Assembly (NCBI GenBank): GCA_903832395.1
Contig: CAILBF010000169.1
Location: 1 to 15,439 of the forward strand
Reading direction: 5' to 3'
Length of the DNA stretch: 15,439 nucleotides
Source of the DNA: an uncultured Actinomycetes bacterium
GTDB lineage: Bacteria > Actinomycetota > Actinomycetes > Nanopelagicales > Nanopelagicaceae
Shown one piece after another: positions 7,375 through 13,948 of this stretch (its first letter is position 1; the number at the start of each line of letters is the position of its first letter). Below the pieces are notes generated by a model. That model saw nothing but the letters and a program-made list of their open reading frames with translations, made no database searches and was not told the origin of the DNA. The position numbers and the translations under genes were made by a program.

Positions 7375-8088
7375 ATGGGCGATATGCGCCTTAATAAAAT
7401 CATCGCAGATGCGGGCATTACGAGCCGCCGCGGAGCAGACGAACTCATAGAGTCTGGACGCGTAACTGTAGATGGAATAGCAATTCGGGAGATGGGCTCC
7501 AAATTCGACCCTGATAAGGTTAAAGTCGCGGTTGATGGTGAGACAATTAAGCGCTCTGTGACTAAGAGTTATCTGGCACTTCATAAACCTAAAGGCGTTT
7601 TGTCAACCATGTACGACCCTGATGGCCGACCCTCTTTAAGCGATTTCATTGATCTGCGACGAGAGCGTCTTTTCCATGTAGGACGCCTCGATAAAGACTC
7701 AGAGGGACTCATCCTTTTAACAAATGACGGCGATCTTACCTTCCGGGCGACACACCCATCATTTGGACTTGAAAAGACCTACATTATTGAACACGACGGC
7801 AACCTTCCTACTGGTGTCGAAAAAGTGCTCCTCAAAGGCGTTGAGCTCGAAGATGGAATGGGTCGAGTTTTGAGCTTCAAGGAGCTATCGCCTCGATGGA
7901 TTGAGGTCACAATCCACGAAGGCAGGTACCACATTATTCGCCGCTTAATGGAGGCGGTCGATGTTGATGTACTTCGTTTGATCCGCACCAAGTTCGGCCC
8001 TATCTCCTTGGGGGACACTCCAGAGGGGCGATGGCGAGACCTGAACTCCGGAGAGTTAACAAATCTGCGTAACGTTTTAGGGTTATAG
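7375..8088 (+). CDS. rluB: Pseudouridine synthase, RluB/RsuA family
   Basis: Enzymes of this family convert a specific uridine in 23S (or 16S) rRNA to pseudouridine. The product from ATG 7375 is 237 residues. An N-terminal S4 RNA-binding domain (about 4-50, RLNKIIADAGITSRRGADELIE) precedes the catalytic domain with the conserved motif GRLDKDSEGLILLTNDGD, where Asp106 is the expected catalytic residue, and the RYHIIRRLMEAVD block near the end. ATG 7375 is chosen because GGGAG lies six bases upstream and the S4 domain then begins within a few residues, as in relatives; ATG 7348 would add nine residues (MASDSRETA). It follows scpB as in many Gram-positive genomes, which favours RluB over RsuA. 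The exact target base cannot be read from sequence. Confidence 0.92.
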   Translation: MGDMRLNKIIADAGITSRRGADELIESGRVTVDGIAIREMGSKFDPDKVKVAVDGETIKRSVTKSYLALHKPKGVLSTMYDPDGRPSLSDFIDLRRERLFHVGRLDKDSEGLILLTNDGDLTFRATHPSFGLEKTYIIEHDGNLPTGVEKVLLKGVELEDGMGRVLSFKELSPRWIEVTIHEGRYHIIRRLMEAVDVDVLRLIRTKFGPISLGDTPEGRWRDLNSGELTNLRNVLGL

Positions 8089-8094
8089 CGTTTT

Positions 8095-8294
8095 AACGAT
8101 ATATCGGTATCTGTAGAAATATGGATATGTTGATTTATCGTTATTTGGGTTTTAAGTAACGATATATCGATAATTACTACGCTCACTAAGTGCGTTGAAA
8201 ATCGATTTATCGTTATTCATCAATAGGTGCAGTTGATGAGGTTGTACAAGGTTGGAGGATGTAAAAGTCGTAAAAGCGTTATATCGATATATCT
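8095..8294. repeat. Array of palindromic CGATATATCG-type motifs in an AT-rich intergenic region
   Basis: The 268-base gap between rluB and aroH contains five related elements. AACGATATATCG occurs at 8095-8106 and again at 8158-8169, both on the plus strand and 63 bases apart. The inverse form with one base changed, TGATTTATCGTT and CGATTTATCGTT, occurs at 8131-8142 and 8203-8214. A fifth element, CGATATATCT at 8285-8294, is fused to the perfect palindrome TATATCGATATA (8280-8291). The core CGATATATCG is itself a perfect 10-base palindrome. Two further short direct repeats are present: GTAAAAG at 8261 and 8270, and TCTGTAAAT at 8292 and 8311. Multiple binding sites for a dimeric regulator or a structural DNA-binding protein are the simplest reading; the protein is unknown. 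Confidence 0.75.
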
Positions 8295-8318
8295 GTAAAT
8301 TTCTTGCCCCTCTGTAAA

Positions 8319-8350
8319 TACCCACAAAAAATGGGTAGGAAAGGTACCCT
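8319..8350 (+). promoter_or_regulatory. TACCCA/TGGGTA inverted repeat and -10 element at aroH
   Basis: TACCCA (8319-8324) and TGGGTA (8332-8337) form a perfect six-base inverted repeat around a CAAAAAA loop. A third copy in the first orientation, TACCCT (8345-8350), lies exactly six bases before ATG 8357 and serves as a plausible -10 hexamer of a leaderless transcript. The middle element could therefore pair with either flank. No clear -35 is seen, so the promoter may depend on a bound protein. Confidence 0.45.
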
Positions 8351-8356
8351 TATCCC

Positions 8357-8719
8357 ATGACTTTGCGAGCTATTCGAGGCGCCATTCAAGTGAGCGCAAA
8401 TACGCCTGAGGCCATTGGCGAGGGAGTAAAAGAGCTCATCGGTGCGATTATGAGAGCTAATTCGCTCACTCCCGAGGCGGTAATTTCCGTTATCTTCACC
8501 TCGACCCCAGATCTGACCGCGGCATTTCCAGCAGCGGCCTGCCGCGAAATTGGCTTTGAATCAGTGCCCTTAATTGGAGCAGTTGAGGTCAACGTTCCAG
8601 GTGCCCTTGATAAGACCATTCGAGCCATGCTTCACTGTGAGAGCAGTGCGCCGGCCTCGTCGGTCTCACATATTTATCTCCACGGCGCGCAATCTCTGCG
8701 CCGGGATATAGCTCAGTAA
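8357..8719 (+). CDS. aroH: Chorismate mutase, AroH type
   Basis: Chorismate mutase rearranges chorismate to prephenate, the branch to phenylalanine and tyrosine. The 120-residue protein resembles the trimeric Bacillus subtilis AroH fold rather than the helical AroQ type: it begins RAIRGAIQVSANT and contains SVIFTSTPDLTAAFPA and HIYLHGAQSLRRD. Active-site residues correspond nearly number for number to B. subtilis AroH: Arg7, Glu77 (for 78), Arg89 (for 90), Tyr107 (for 108) and Arg115/116. The ATG follows TACCCT by six bases with no ribosome site, pointing to a leaderless mRNA. Its stop TAA shares a base with the tyrA start (TAATG), so the two pathway enzymes are translated in a coupled way. 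A long AT-rich region with repeated palindromes lies upstream. Confidence 0.93.
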   Translation: MTLRAIRGAIQVSANTPEAIGEGVKELIGAIMRANSLTPEAVISVIFTSTPDLTAAFPAAACREIGFESVPLIGAVEVNVPGALDKTIRAMLHCESSAPASSVSHIYLHGAQSLRRDIAQ

Positions 8720-9771
8720 TGCTGACCCAGGTACGCATCGTTGGCTCAGGCTTAATAGGAACATCTATCGCCTTGGCCTTAACTGGGCACGGTATTCGGA
8801 CACATCTAGTTGATAGCGATCAATCGGCCGCTGATTTAGGCAATGCACTCACCGGGAGCCTCGATGTGGACTCTCCGCAACTCGTGATTCTAGCTTTATC
8901 AACGAACGCCATACCCCAGGTCATTGATAGAGAGTTTTTTTTAAACCCAAAGGCGACGTTTATGGATGTTGGCAGTGTTAAGACTGAACCTTTAGTTCAT
9001 ATCAAGCAATCAAAACTCCCATTGGCCCAGTTTGTTCCAACCCATCCGATGGCAGGGCGAGAGATTGGGGGAGCCCACTCTGCTAGAGCCGATCTCTTCA
9101 TGACTCGCAGTTGGGTAATTACCCCGATCTCGGAAACCTCCGCCGAATCACTGGCTCTGGTCGAAGAGTTCATCGCCCTTATGGGCTCAAGTTCTTTAAC
9201 CCTCTCTCCGGAGGAGCATGATCGAGCCGTTGCCGCCATCTCGCATCTACCTCAAATCACCGCAACTTTGCTCGCTCAATCCCTGAGCGATCTGACTCCG
9301 AATTGGTTGGAGTTAGCTGGTTCAGGGCTTCGAGATACGACTCGAATAGCTGCCTCTGACCCACAACTATGGAGTGAGATCATCCACTCCAATAGAGAAG
9401 AGATTTCACGACTTGCTACAAAAATGCATAGTGAGCTCGGTGAACTAATTGCACATCTCGATGATAAAAAAGCTATTGAAGAGTTTATTCATCGCGGAGG
9501 CATCGGCCGCTCTCGCATCCCCGGAAAGCACGGCGGAAAAGCGCGCGAATATACGTACCTACCGATTGTTATCGATGATAAACCGGGACAGCTGGCGGCA
9601 ATTTTTAATGAATGTGCTGCAGTTGGCGTAAACGTCGAAGATCTCAATATTGAACACTCACCTGGGCAACAAAGCGCACTTATAACTCTTGCATTGTCAT
9701 CCTCTGATGCGAGCTCTCTATCAGATCACCTATCAGCGATCGGATGGAACGTTCATCCGATTCTTAAATAG
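8719..9771 (+). CDS. tyrA: Prephenate dehydrogenase with C-terminal ACT domain
   Basis: TyrA oxidatively decarboxylates prephenate (or dehydrogenates arogenate) with NAD(P) on the way to tyrosine. In the 350-residue product, the N-terminal Rossmann domain starts with RIVGSGLIGTSIALAL (glycine motif 9-14), MDVGSVKTE follows, and the substrate-binding loop is THPMAGREIGG with His109. The catalytic-domain segment AAISHLPQ (His176) comes next. Residues about 276-350 form an ACT domain (YLPIVIDDKPGQLAAIFNECAAVGVN...), which usually confers feedback control by tyrosine. The start overlaps the aroH stop by one base. Prephenate versus arogenate specificity cannot be decided here. The stop lies just before the -10 element of cmk-der. 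Confidence 0.94.
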   Translation: MLTQVRIVGSGLIGTSIALALTGHGIRTHLVDSDQSAADLGNALTGSLDVDSPQLVILALSTNAIPQVIDREFFLNPKATFMDVGSVKTEPLVHIKQSKLPLAQFVPTHPMAGREIGGAHSARADLFMTRSWVITPISETSAESLALVEEFIALMGSSSLTLSPEEHDRAVAAISHLPQITATLLAQSLSDLTPNWLELAGSGLRDTTRIAASDPQLWSEIIHSNREEISRLATKMHSELGELIAHLDDKKAIEEFIHRGGIGRSRIPGKHGGKAREYTYLPIVIDDKPGQLAAIFNECAAVGVNVEDLNIEHSPGQQSALITLALSSSDASSLSDHLSAIGWNVHPILK

Positions 9772-9780
9772 AAGTAGGCT
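9752..9780 (+). promoter_or_regulatory. Predicted promoter of a leaderless cmk-der transcript
   Basis: TAGGCT (9775-9780) is exactly six bases before ATG 9787, with TTCATC (9752-9757) 17 bases further upstream as a modest -35. The element lies over the 3' end of tyrA. No ribosome site precedes the ATG, which is consistent with initiation on a leaderless message. Confidence 0.5.
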
Positions 9781-9786
9781 CATCAC

Positions 9787-11742
9787 ATGGGCATAGTCGT
9801 AGCAATTGATGGCCCGAGTGGGGCAGGCAAGTCGAGCGTATCCAAAGCGATTGCAATTCGCGCCGGATGGAATTATTTAGATACAGGTGCGCTCTATCGC
9901 GCGATGACCTGGATTGCACTTGAAAATAACTGCGAGAGCGCAAAAGATATTGTTACTGCAGCTAAGAGATCACCTATTCGTTTCGTTTCCGATCCACATG
10001 CTCCGAATGTTTTTGTTGGTGACACTCAGATTACGCAGGCTATTCGCGGAACATCAGTTACTGAAAACGTTAGTCGCATCAGTGCCATGCCCGAGATACG
10101 ACATGAGTTACTCAATCTGCAGCGAACAATTATCAATGGCGCGGAAAAGGGAATTGTTGTTGAAGGCAGAGATATTGCAACAGTTGTTGCGCCCGATGCA
10201 CCACTTAAGATTTATTTAACTGCTGATTTAGATGCTCGTGCTGTGCGTCGCGAGAATGAGACCGAAGACAAAAACGTTGACGTACGCAGTTCATTAGATT
10301 CTCGCGATACTTCTGATTCAACACGCGAAGTTTCGCCCTTGGTTATGGCGCGCGACGCAGTCGAAGTCGATTCCACGTATCTAGATCTCAATGAAACAAT
10401 TGATCGAATTTGGGAGTTACTACGCGAGCGATCCTTGCTCGGCCTACCGATTGTGGCCATTTTGGGCCGTCCAAACGTAGGAAAATCAACACTTATTAAC
10501 CGTTTCATCGGTCGTCGTGAAGCAATTGTCGAAGACACTCCAGGGGTTACGCGTGATCGCGTTCAGTATGAATGCGAATGGGGCGGTCGCAGATTTATTG
10601 TTATGGATACTGGTGGATGGGAAGCAAAACCAGATGGAATCTCTATTCAAGTTAGTGCCGGTGCTGAAATAGCGATGGAGGAGGCCGATGTTTTAGCGTT
10701 CGTCGTAGATGCACAAGTCGGTGCCTTAGATGAAGACGATATTCTCGTTCAACGACTTCGCAAAGCTAAGAAGCCTTTAATTCTAATTGGAAACAAAGTT
10801 GATGGAGAACGTGAAGAGGCCGAAGCCCACGGATTATGGAGTCTTGGACTTGGCGAGCCATATTTTGTTTCAGCGCTGCACGGTCGAGGCAGCGGAGATC
10901 TACTTGATCATATAATTAAAGAGCTTCCCGAAGTTGGGGGAGCACAAACTCAAGATGGTTATCGGAAAGTTGCATTGATTGGCCGACCTAACGTTGGTAA
11001 ATCATCATTGCTTAACGCCCTTGCCGGAGAAAATCGTTCGATTGTTGATTCGGTTGCTGGCACGACGCGCGATCCAGTAGATGAGTTAATTGAGTTCGGC
11101 GGGTCGACGTGGAGATTTATCGACACTGCGGGATTGAGAAAACGTGCCAACCAAGCATCGGGTACCGATTACTACGCATCGCTGCGTACACAAAGCGCAC
11201 TTGAGCGTTGTGAAGTTGCCGTTGTTGTTCTAGATGCATCGGAGCCAATCACCGAACAAGATTTACGTGTGATCACGATGGTTGAAGAAGCCGGTAAAGC
11301 GATGGTCATTGTTATGAACAAGTGGGATTTGGTGGATGAAGATCGTCGTGACCAATTGGATCGCGAAATCGATAGACACTTAGATCAAGTTGAGTGGGCA
11401 CAGCGAGTTAACGTTGCGGCGAAGACTGGTTGGCATCGAGATCGTTTGGCGCCGGCACTTCGAACATCACTTGATAGTTGGGAGCGACGCGTTCCAACTG
11501 CCAAACTCAACTCATTCCTCGGAGCATTGATCGGCGCCACGCCGCCGCCGGTTCGCGGAGGAAAACAACCCAAGATCTATTACGCAACCCAGGCCGGAAT
11601 CGCCCCTCCAAAATTCGTCGTCTTTTCTAGTGGCTGGATCGAGGCCTCCTATCGCCGCTTTATCGAGCGCAGACTTCGCGAGGAGTTTGGCTTCCCAGGC
11701 ACTCCAGTTCAAGTTGCGATCCGAGTTAAAGAGCGCGACTAA
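9787..11742 (+). CDS. der: Fused cytidylate kinase / GTPase Der
   Basis: A single 651-codon frame encodes two enzymes that are usually separate neighbours. Residues 1 to about 217 are cytidylate kinase (CMP/dCMP phosphorylation): P-loop GPSGAGKSS (9-17), YLDTGALYRAM and VVEGRDIAT (124-132). Residues about 219-651 are Der (EngA), which acts in 50S subunit maturation: first G domain with GRPNVGKS (227-234), DTGG (274-277) and NKVD (336-339); second with GRPNVGKS (399-406), DTAG (446-449) and NKWD (511-514); then the KH-like domain from about 570. The linker is very short (LLRERSLLG) and no stop or frameshift separates the parts. Such cmk-der fusions are annotated in bifidobacteria and some other actinobacteria, so this is not a sequencing artefact. 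The upstream -10 element suggests leaderless expression. Confidence 0.96.
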   Translation: MGIVVAIDGPSGAGKSSVSKAIAIRAGWNYLDTGALYRAMTWIALENNCESAKDIVTAAKRSPIRFVSDPHAPNVFVGDTQITQAIRGTSVTENVSRISAMPEIRHELLNLQRTIINGAEKGIVVEGRDIATVVAPDAPLKIYLTADLDARAVRRENETEDKNVDVRSSLDSRDTSDSTREVSPLVMARDAVEVDSTYLDLNETIDRIWELLRERSLLGLPIVAILGRPNVGKSTLINRFIGRREAIVEDTPGVTRDRVQYECEWGGRRFIVMDTGGWEAKPDGISIQVSAGAEIAMEEADVLAFVVDAQVGALDEDDILVQRLRKAKKPLILIGNKVDGEREEAEAHGLWSLGLGEPYFVSALHGRGSGDLLDHIIKELPEVGGAQTQDGYRKVALIGRPNVGKSSLLNALAGENRSIVDSVAGTTRDPVDELIEFGGSTWRFIDTAGLRKRANQASGTDYYASLRTQSALERCEVAVVVLDASEPITEQDLRVITMVEEAGKAMVIVMNKWDLVDEDRRDQLDREIDRHLDQVEWAQRVNVAAKTGWHRDRLAPALRTSLDSWERRVPTAKLNSFLGALIGATPPPVRGGKQPKIYYATQAGIAPPKFVVFSSGWIEASYRRFIERRLREEFGFPGTPVQVAIRVKERD

Positions 11743-11747
11743 GTTTT

Positions 11748-12320
11748 ATGAATTCCTCGTTAATAACCGTGCCAAACGGCTTAACTTTTCTACGTTTTCT
11801 AGGAATCCCGCTATTCATTTACTTGACGTTGAACCTGCACGCAGATGGTTGGGCGATTGCAGTTTTAGCTATTGGGGGAGCCACTGATTATTTCGATGGC
11901 AAACTCGCGCGCGCCTGGAATCAGACTTCGCGATTTGGTGAATTGGCAGATCCGGCAATTGATCGCCTCTACATCTTTGCAATATTGATTGTTTTCCTCA
12001 TTCGTTCAATTTTTCCGGCGTGGATGATTGTGGCGCTCATCGCGCGCGATCTTATTTTGGGAATCTTGACGATCTATTTGAAGCGAGCAGGCCATGGACC
12101 ATTGCGGGTTAATTATTTAGGTAAAGCGGCCACTTTCAATCTTATGTACGCATTTCCCTTTATCTTGCTAGCTCAGAGTGCAGGTGCTCTGGGAAATGTG
12201 GCATATGTCCTAGGGTGGAGCTTTGCTATATGGGGCTTTGCCCTCTACATTGCTACAGGTATAACGTATGCACGCGAAGCGATTTCGCAGATAAGAGGCG
12301 GACATGTCATCAGCTCCTGA
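11748..12320 (+). CDS. CDP-alcohol phosphatidyltransferase family membrane protein
   Basis: Members transfer a phosphatidyl group from CDP-diacylglycerol to an alcohol in membrane phospholipid synthesis. The 190-residue product has the complete family motif D-x2-DG-x2-AR-x8-G-x3-D-x3-D, starting at TDYFDGKLARAWNQTSRFG and ending with ELADPAIDR (about residues 46-71). Several hydrophobic segments indicate an integral membrane protein with four to six helices, among them 12-29, 33-45, 72-105 and 130-172. By gene order it matches PgsA2 of M. tuberculosis (Rv1822), whose substrate I do not consider settled; glycerol-3-phosphate or phosphatidylglycerol (cardiolipin synthesis) are possible. ATG 11748 follows the der stop by 5 bases without a ribosome site, so re-initiation after der is likely. 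Its end overlaps gcvH by 17 bases. Confidence 0.9.
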   Translation: MNSSLITVPNGLTFLRFLGIPLFIYLTLNLHADGWAIAVLAIGGATDYFDGKLARAWNQTSRFGELADPAIDRLYIFAILIVFLIRSIFPAWMIVALIARDLILGILTIYLKRAGHGPLRVNYLGKAATFNLMYAFPFILLAQSAGALGNVAYVLGWSFAIWGFALYIATGITYAREAISQIRGGHVISS

Positions 12321-12678
12321 TAATTTGCAGTACACCAAAGAGCACGAATGGGTCTCCGTCGATGGAGATATTTATACGATGGGAATTACTGACTACGCAC
12401 AAGGCGCTCTTGGTGACATTGTTTATGTACAGTTGCCTAAAGTTGGTGAGAATCTTACTGCAGAAAAAGTCTGCGGAGAAGTTGAGTCCACGAAATCCGT
12501 CTCTGAGATTTTCGCACCTGTTACGGGTGTAGTTACCGCCATTAATGAATCCCTATCAAATACCCCGGAATCAATCAACTCCGATCCATATGGAAATGGT
12601 TGGCTCGTTAAGATTCAAGTCAGCGCAACACCAACTGATCTGCTTAGCGCCGAGCAATACGGTCTTTTGACGGCTTGA
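12304..12678 (+). CDS. gcvH: Glycine cleavage system H protein
   Basis: GcvH is the lipoyl carrier that shuttles the aminomethyl group between the P, T and L proteins during glycine cleavage. The 124-residue product has the usual length. The lipoylation site is Lys64 in GEVESTKSVSEIFAP, and the family blocks YTKEHEWV (10-17), GITDYAQGALGDIVYVQLP and the C-terminal NGWLVKI are intact. ATG 12304 is preceded by AAGAGGCGG at good distance and lies within the last codons of the phosphatidyltransferase gene. gcvP starts 2.4 kb downstream on the same strand, the same split arrangement as in M. tuberculosis (Rv1826 and Rv1832). Confidence 0.97.
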   Translation: MSSAPDNLQYTKEHEWVSVDGDIYTMGITDYAQGALGDIVYVQLPKVGENLTAEKVCGEVESTKSVSEIFAPVTGVVTAINESLSNTPESINSDPYGNGWLVKIQVSATPTDLLSAEQYGLLTA

Positions 12679-12703
12679 CCAATGCTCGTGCGCCCTTTAA
12701 TCT
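12675..12703 (+). promoter_or_regulatory. Predicted promoter of the FHA gene
   Basis: TTGACC (12675-12680) and TAATCT (12698-12703) are separated by exactly 17 bases. The -35 hexamer contains the gcvH stop codon. Transcription would start near 12710, leaving about 26 bases of leader with the ribosome site AGAGGGG (12722-12728). Confidence 0.6.
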
Positions 12704-12719
12704 CAGCCTAAGGTTGAGA
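12701..12719 (+). repeat. Inverted repeat between gcvH and the FHA gene
   Basis: TCTCAGCC (12701-12708) and GGTTGAGA (12712-12719) form an eight-base stem with one G-U pair and a TAA loop. There is no T-tract after it, so it is not a standard terminator. It overlaps the predicted -10 and start point of the FHA promoter, so it could act as an operator or mark the end of the gcvH message. Confidence 0.45.
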
Positions 12720-12735
12720 GTAGAGGGGTGAGGCT

Positions 12736-13194
12736 ATGGATCAGAAGAAAAGCGAACTCACCAGCACACTTCATCTCTCAACTAGAGAATCTGTAGCTTC
12801 GGATTCAACACTTCTCGCCGATTACTTATCTACTCTTCCCACGGAAGACCAGGGCGTCATTGCACAAGTTCAAAGCGCTGGCGGAGATAAAGCAATGGTT
12901 TTAATTAACCGCGGCGAAAGTAAAGGTTCACGGTTTCTTATCACTGCGCAGGGAGCCAGCCTCGGCAGATCTCCCGACAGCGTTGTATTTCTAGATGATG
13001 TGACTGTCTCTCGTGTACACGCAGTCATTGAAAAGAACGGAACAGAGTTTGCCTTACGTGATTGTGGCTCTTTGAATGGAACGTATGTAAATAACAGTTC
13101 GGTAAGTGAAGTTGTATTGCACTCAGGAGATCAGATTCAAATCGGTAAATTTCATCTGCTTTTTGTTTGTGGAAATTCGAAAGTCAAGAGTTAA
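12736..13194 (+). CDS. garA: FHA-domain regulator, GarA/OdhI type
   Basis: GarA (OdhI) is a small phospho-switch protein that, when unphosphorylated, binds and adjusts 2-oxoglutarate dehydrogenase and glutamate enzymes; phosphorylation by PknB/PknG shuts it off. The 152-residue product has a variable N-terminus and an FHA domain (about 55-145) with phosphothreonine-binding residues Arg78 (LGRSPDS), Ser92, Arg93 and His95 (VTVSRVHAV) and Asn114 (SLNGTYVNN). The C-terminal block SGDQIQIGKFHLLF matches GarA. The usual ETTS motif is not recognisable: anchoring on the conserved ADYL segment (28-31) places Ser22 and Asp23 at the two threonines. Neighbours gcvH and ftsR are the same as in mycobacteria (Rv1826-Rv1828). 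ATG 12736 has a good ribosome site, AGAGGGG, at 7 bases. Confidence 0.9.
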   Translation: MDQKKSELTSTLHLSTRESVASDSTLLADYLSTLPTEDQGVIAQVQSAGGDKAMVLINRGESKGSRFLITAQGASLGRSPDSVVFLDDVTVSRVHAVIEKNGTEFALRDCGSLNGTYVNNSSVSEVVLHSGDQIQIGKFHLLFVCGNSKVKS

Positions 13195-13225
13195 AATTGG
13201 TATATAGAGAATTAGGGGAGTACTA

Positions 13226-13945
13226 ATGGCTGTTCCAGCGCGCGCCTACTTAAGCATCGGTGAGGTTCTCAATCGCCTTCGTGGGGATTTTGCCGATATT
13301 ACAATTTCTAAGATTCGCTTTCTAGAGTCTGAGGGTTTGATAGAGCCGCAAAGAACACCGTCGGGTTACCGCAAGTTCACGAGCTCTGATCTAGAGCGAT
13401 TGCGTTATGTCCTATTGGCCCAACGCGATCAATACCTTCCATTGAAAGTTATTAAGGATAATCTCGATGCAATGGACAGAGGCCTAACGCCTGCTCCAAT
13501 TGGCGGTGTAGCGCATCCAGTTGTTGCCCTGGCAACGGTTGATGGCCAAATGGCACCGAGTGCTTTTGGCGAAGTGAGCGAGATGCGCTTATCTCGTGAA
13601 GAGTTGTTAAAGAACTCAGGGTTGACCGATGAGCAGTTAGTGGAGATTGAAAGTTATGGTCTGATCGCTGCCCGCGGACGTCATTTCGATGGCGATGCGC
13701 TAGCGATCGCTAAAGCCGTCACGGAGATGGCTAGTTTTGGAATCCAGGCCCGCCACTTACGATCATTTAAATCTGCCGCCGATCGCGAGATTGGTTTAAT
13801 CGAGCAGGTCATTACGCCGTTGACGCGTCAAAAATCTTCAGAGTCCAAAGCTCGTGCCGAAGAGGTTCAAAAAGAGATTGCTTCACTCTCCATCCGACTA
13901 CATGCCGCCCTTGTCCGTGGCGGTCTCCATCGCCTTCGTTCATAA
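13226..13945 (+). CDS. ftsR: MerR-family transcriptional regulator, FtsR type
   Basis: This 239-residue protein has an N-terminal MerR winged helix (about 8-85: YLSIGEVLNRLRGDFADITI, then KIRFLESEGLIEPQRTPSGY and FTSSDLERLRYVLLAQRDQY). It corresponds by sequence pattern and neighbourhood to Rv1828 of M. tuberculosis and to FtsR of Corynebacterium glutamicum, which is reported to activate ftsZ. The middle and C-terminal parts contain a second helical domain (about 120-185) and a terminal coiled-coil-like stretch (about 195-230) that may mediate dimerisation; no cysteine cluster for metal sensing is seen. GGGGAG (13215-13220) lies five bases before the ATG. The 31-base gap after the FHA gene holds no clear promoter, so co-transcription with it is likely. 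A role in division control here is inferred from family. Confidence 0.88.
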   Translation: MAVPARAYLSIGEVLNRLRGDFADITISKIRFLESEGLIEPQRTPSGYRKFTSSDLERLRYVLLAQRDQYLPLKVIKDNLDAMDRGLTPAPIGGVAHPVVALATVDGQMAPSAFGEVSEMRLSREELLKNSGLTDEQLVEIESYGLIAARGRHFDGDALAIAKAVTEMASFGIQARHLRSFKSAADREIGLIEQVITPLTRQKSSESKARAEEVQKEIASLSIRLHAALVRGGLHRLRS

Positions 13946-13948
13946 AAC

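Noticed and set aside
7779..8186. A 135-codon minus-strand frame covering the rluB 3' end and part of the following gap
   Set aside because: Most of it is antisense to rluB, and the part in the gap is translated AT-rich palindromes; no ribosome site or family pattern.
8319..8337. Rho-independent terminator before aroH
   Set aside because: The stem is only six bases with an A-rich loop and is followed by GGAAAGG, not a T-tract on the plus strand.
8089..8356. Replication origin or dif site in the AT-rich gap
   Set aside because: No DnaA boxes of the TTATCCACA type and no dif-like 28-mer were seen; the repeats are a different short palindrome. Closeness to xerD alone is not evidence.
8089..8356. 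CRISPR array or mobile element remnant
   Set aside because: The repeats are about 12 bases with uneven spacing and both orientations, with no spacers of constant length, no transposase fragments and no terminal inverted repeats.
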